Assembly: GCA_947625005.1 (NCBI GenBank)
Contig: CANQNA010000047.1
Location: forward strand, 1 to 9,745
DNA: 9,745 bases
DNA from: an uncultured Bacilli bacterium
Lineage (GTDB): Bacteria > Bacillota_I > Bacilli_A > RF39 > UBA660
Reading direction: 5' to 3'
Both the position numbers and the translations under genes were made by a program. Numbering within the stretch: the stretch's first letter is position 1; each line of letters starts with the position of its first letter. Shown one piece after another: positions 7,626-9,745 of the stretch. The notes under the pieces are model-generated. The model did no database searches and was not told the DNA's origin. It saw nothing but the letters and a program-made list of their open reading frames with translations.

Positions 7626-8462
7626 TTATTTAAAACTGGCTTTTTTAGGATTAAACAAATATTTATATTTTTTAAAATAATAAATCAGTCCTTTAACATG
7701 TTCCCAATTAATTTTGCTAAAAAATTTTTTCTTTGAAAGGCGTTGCCAATCATGAATTATATATGCTTCATTTGTATAGGCAATAATGTATCCCATTAGG
7801 TGAGCTCTCATGCAATAATCGACATCTTCTGGTGCATAAAATATTTTTTCATCTAAGTATCCTATTTTTTTTATAATATTACTTCTTAACATCCAACAAG
7901 CAGATATTAAATAATCTACATTAAAAAAATCTTTTTTTTCTGATATATCTATGTACTCCATTTTTTCACCACATTTTTGTATTTTTTTTAATGGACATGC
8001 TTTATATAGCTTAATCATTAAATTTGGAAATTTTTTATAAGAATATTGAATGTTACCATTTTTATCTTTCATTCCTGGTCCGATTATTGCTATATTATAA
8101 TTGTTATTTAAGTTTTTTATCATTACATCTATCGCTAATTGATTTATTATAGTATCAGAGTCTAATATACATATATAATCAACAATGTTTTCTAACTTTT
8201 TAATTCCTATATTTCTACTTACAGTGGTTCCAAAGTTTTTGGATAATTTAATTATATCTACATTAATGTTTTTGCTTTTATTTTTATTCTTATAATCATT
8301 TATTTTTTTTATTGTAGCATCATTAGAGCCATTATCAATAATTATTACATTATGTGTATATTTTTTTATTTCAAAAATTGATTTAAGACAAGGTATAATC
8401 TGTTTTTCAGAATTCCAAGTTAATATAACATAGCCTATAGTTTTTTGTTCCTTACAATCCAT
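7626..8462 (-). CDS. Family 2 glycosyltransferase, rhamnosyltransferase-like
   Basis: This 278-residue GT2 enzyme is the first gene of the operon. Landmarks are GYVILTWNSEKQI (10-22), VIIIDNGSNDAT (39-50), KNFGTTVSRNIGI (75-87), ICILDSDT (97-104) with the DxD metal site at 101-103, and SACWMLRSNII (187-197). APEDVDYCMRAHLMGY (210-225) and IIHDWQR (235-241) follow, a C-terminal pattern seen in WbbL-like rhamnosyltransferases. It should add a sugar to a lipid-linked acceptor at the inner membrane face. The C-terminus is short and basic with no membrane helix. The ATG at 8462 follows AGGATAG. The 272 bases upstream hold two inverted repeats that may form part of the operon leader. The donor and linkage cannot be read from the sequence. 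Confidence 0.87.
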   Translation of the reverse strand: MDCKEQKTIGYVILTWNSEKQIIPCLKSIFEIKKYTHNVIIIDNGSNDATIKKINDYKNKNKSKNINVDIIKLSKNFGTTVSRNIGIKKLENIVDYICILDSDTIINQLAIDVMIKNLNNNYNIAIIGPGMKDKNGNIQYSYKKFPNLMIKLYKACPLKKIQKCGEKMEYIDISEKKDFFNVDYLISACWMLRSNIIKKIGYLDEKIFYAPEDVDYCMRAHLMGYIIAYTNEAYIIHDWQRLSKKKFFSKINWEHVKGLIYYFKKYKYLFNPKKASFK

Positions 8463-8485
8463 AACTATCCTGGTACCATTTAGAT

Positions 8486-8510
8486 GTAGTAATTAATCGA
8501 TTATTACTAC
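8486..8510. repeat. Inverted repeat upstream of the first operon gene
   Basis: The arms GTAGTAAT and ATTACTAC are perfect complements of eight bases. The nine bases between them contain AATCGATT, itself palindromic, so nearly the whole 25 bases is symmetric apart from one bulged base. It lies 23 bases before the ATG at 8462. Its symmetry fits either a dimeric repressor operator or an RNA hairpin in front of the ribosome binding site. There is no U-tract, so it is not a typical terminator. Confidence 0.55.
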
Positions 8511-8532
8511 AAACTCTTATTATTGTTATTTA

Positions 8533-8595
8533 GGAAAAACCAACGCTCACTATCTGAATAGTTTATCTTTCGTAAAGGAGGATTGTTGTTTTTCC
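8533..8595. repeat. Imperfect inverted repeat with nested hairpin, possible leader RNA
   Basis: GGAAAAACCAAC (8533-8544) and GTTGTTTTTCC (8585-8595) are complementary apart from one missing base, and weaker pairing continues outside them. Between the arms ACTAT and ATAGT enclose a four-base loop (8549-8562), giving a nested hairpin. In the minus-strand transcript the outer loop also carries CCTCCTTT. This may be a folded leader RNA or the remnant ends of a small mobile element. I do not recognise it as a known riboswitch. Confidence 0.4.
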
Positions 8596-8686
8596 TTATT
8601 TAACTGTTTTCGTTTAAGCAAGTTGAAATACTTTTTGTACTTTCGTGTAATTAACCAGGCTGAAAATGAGAGTTATATTTTTTCAT

Positions 8687-8716
8687 AAAAAAAAAATCTA
8701 CTTCTTTCAAAGTAAA
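8687..8716 (-). terminator. Rho-independent terminator of the ATPase gene
   Basis: On the minus strand a stem TTTACTT/AAGTAGA (one G-U pair) with a six-base loop is followed directly by ten U. It begins 19 bases after the TAA stop of the ATP-binding gene. It separates that gene from the polysaccharide operon, though the stem is A/U-rich and may leak. Confidence 0.7.
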
Positions 8717-8734
8717 TTTTTAGTATGTTTTTAT

Positions 8735-9745
8735 TTATATTTCATCTGATAACAAAAAATCAATAATGTTTTTATGGATAATGCCATTTTGAGAAAAATT
8801 TAATTTATCCATAGATATAACATATTTTGGATAATTATCTTTGATACCATCAAATACACTAAATTCTCGATTGACAATAGTTTCATCAGCTAATATATAA
8901 GCTACTTGAACATATATTTTTTCTTCAAATTTAGTTGCTATAAAATCTATTTCTCCTTCTTCAATATTTCCAACATTTACATTATATCCTCGAGAAATTA
9001 GTTCATTGTATACTATATTCTCTAATCTAAAACCAATTTGTTCTTTTCTTCCTTCACTAAGTATTTCAGTAAATCCTAAATCAGCAACATAATATTTGTA
9101 CTTACCTGTTAATATTCTTTTGCCTCTGATATCATATCTTTCAGCTTTTTTTATGATTAATGATTCAGTAATATATTCTAAATAATTATATATTGTTTCC
9201 AAAGACACATTTCGATTTTCACTTTCAAAATATTTTACAAGAGAATTAGCAGAAAATGTTTGAGCTGGTGTTGTGATAATATATGTTATTATTCTATTAA
9301 ATAAATCAATATCTTTTATTTTAAATCTTTCAATTATATCTTTTATTACAATTGAGTTATAGACATCTTTTAAATAATTTTTAATTTCAATTTCATTATT
9401 TTGACTAAATCGTTGAGGCATTCCACCCCATTTTATATAATTATTAAATAATTCTTCTAATTCAAATTTGTTTTTATCTTTATTATTGGTTAATTCGCAT
9501 ACTTCACTAAAAGTAAATGGATATATATTAAAACTTACATATCTTCCAGCTATAAGGGTTGCAAGTTCGCCAGATAATAATTTACTATTAGAACCAGTAA
9601 TAAATATAGAAATATTTTCTTTATATTTAGCTCTAAATGAATTTATAACCATTTCCCATTTTGATACATTTTGAATTTCATCAAAAAATAAGTAATATTT
9701 TTGATTCCCTGAAATTTTGTCAGAAATATAATTATTTAAACTATC
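8735..9745 (-). CDS. AAA_14/DUF4143 family ATPase (5' end cut by window)
   Basis: The frame is open from the right edge to a TAA at 8735-8737 (336 codons). The ATG at 9652 is internal, because the codons before it encode YYLFFDEIQNVSKWE, a Walker B strand. The Walker A loop must lie outside the window. Next come the sensor-like FITGSNSKLL, and GRYVSFNIYPFTFSEV, the signature of this family. A winged-helix-like middle part and a C-terminal DUF4143 domain follow, with a nuclease-fold pattern: LENIVYNEL, EIDFIA and YVQVAY (E, D and Q-x-A/Y positions). Members are widespread, commonly called ATP-binding protein, and their function is poorly known. Some are discussed as mobile or defence-associated. 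The gene is separated from the sugar operon by its own terminator, so it is likely an unrelated neighbour. Confidence 0.85.
   Translation of the reverse strand, partial: DSLNNYISDKISGNQKYYLFFDEIQNVSKWEMVINSFRAKYKENISIFITGSNSKLLSGELATLIAGRYVSFNIYPFTFSEVCELTNNKDKNKFELEELFNNYIKWGGMPQRFSQNNEIEIKNYLKDVYNSIVIKDIIERFKIKDIDLFNRIITYIITTPAQTFSANSLVKYFESENRNVSLETIYNYLEYITESLIIKKAERYDIRGKRILTGKYKYYVADLGFTEILSEGRKEQIGFRLENIVYNELISRGYNVNVGNIEEGEIDFIATKFEEKIYVQVAYILADETIVNREFSVFDGIKDNYPKYVISMDKLNFSQNGIIHKNIIDFLLSDEI

Larger units (their letters stand above)
8463..8686. other. Intergenic leader region of the polysaccharide operon
   Basis: No convincing protein gene lies here on either strand. On the minus strand this stretch runs from the terminator of the ATPase gene to the ribosome binding site of the first glycosyltransferase, so it should contain the operon promoter and 5' leader. 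I found no clear minus-strand -35/-10 pair. It contains two inverted repeats (8486-8510 and 8533-8595). It also contains CCTCCTTT on the minus strand (8581-8574), identical to the anti-Shine-Dalgarno core and equally readable as AAAGGAGG on the plus strand with only a six-codon frame behind it. Confidence 0.5.

Noticed and set aside
8612..8630. Plus-strand AAGCAAGTTGAAATAC resembling the anti-repeat of a type II CRISPR tracrRNA
   Set aside because: There is no Cas9 gene, no repeat array and no nexus-like continuation nearby. A match this short is expected by chance.
8623..8651. Plus-strand promoter-like TTGAAA-17 bases-TGTAAT
   Set aside because: Spacing and boxes are good, but no plus-strand gene or recognisable RNA follows, and such matches are frequent in AT-rich DNA.
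9650..9652. ATG as the start of the AAA_14/DUF4143 gene
   Set aside because: The frame is open upstream to the window edge and encodes the Walker B strand FFDEIQNV, so this Met is internal.
2588..9674. Short plus-strand open frames (for example 2588-2791, 4844-5068, 5296-5529, 7091-7312, 9468-9674) and a second minus-strand frame at 6611-6844
   Set aside because: All lie antisense to, or in another frame of, well-supported genes. They have low-complexity translations and no recognisable domains.

Overview
The window is very AT-rich, roughly one quarter G+C judging from sampled lines. Every gene I can support lies on the minus strand. Strong AGGAGG-type ribosome binding sites, a hairpin-plus-U-tract terminator, the standard genetic code (TGG for Trp, TGA used as a stop inside tight gene overlaps) and an EpsG-type polymerase all suggest a low-GC Gram-positive (Firmicutes-like) bacterium. 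Other AT-rich lineages cannot be excluded from the sequence alone.

Read in the direction of transcription (high to low coordinates), the window opens with the 3' part of an AAA_14/DUF4143 ATPase gene (9745-8735, its Walker A end is outside the window). It is closed by an intrinsic terminator (8716-8687). A 272-base gap follows that contains two inverted repeats. A surface-polysaccharide operon then runs to the left edge: GT2 glycosyltransferase (8462-7626), NAD-dependent sugar epimerase (7587-6583), cobalamin-binding-type radical SAM enzyme (6562-5090), a second GT2 (5103-4381), an EpsG/Wzy-like polymerase (4375-3326), a TOD1/DUF616-type glycosyltransferase (3329-2418), a TupA-type ATP-grasp protein (2402-1485), a truncated second TupA-type ATP-grasp module (1501-1067), and a sugar-transfer-associated ATP-grasp protein (1007 to the left edge, 3' end cut off). 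Most neighbours overlap or are separated by fewer than 40 bases, so they are probably co-transcribed.

Together the genes look like the middle and end of a capsule or exopolysaccharide cluster: sugar-nucleotide supply or modification (epimerase, perhaps the radical SAM enzyme), assembly of the repeat unit (three glycosyltransferases), polymerisation (EpsG-like) and decoration by ATP-grasp ligases, possibly with amino acids or peptides. No initiating phosphoglycosyl transferase, flippase or export machinery is visible. These would have to lie outside the window.

The most striking feature is a run of ten G residues on the coding strand (1511-1502), just before the stop codon of the TupA-type gene. 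One base fewer (or two more) would bypass the stop. The frame would then stay open through the whole downstream ATP-grasp fragment, giving a protein of about 444 residues instead of 305. This looks like a phase-variable C-terminal switch rather than an on/off switch.
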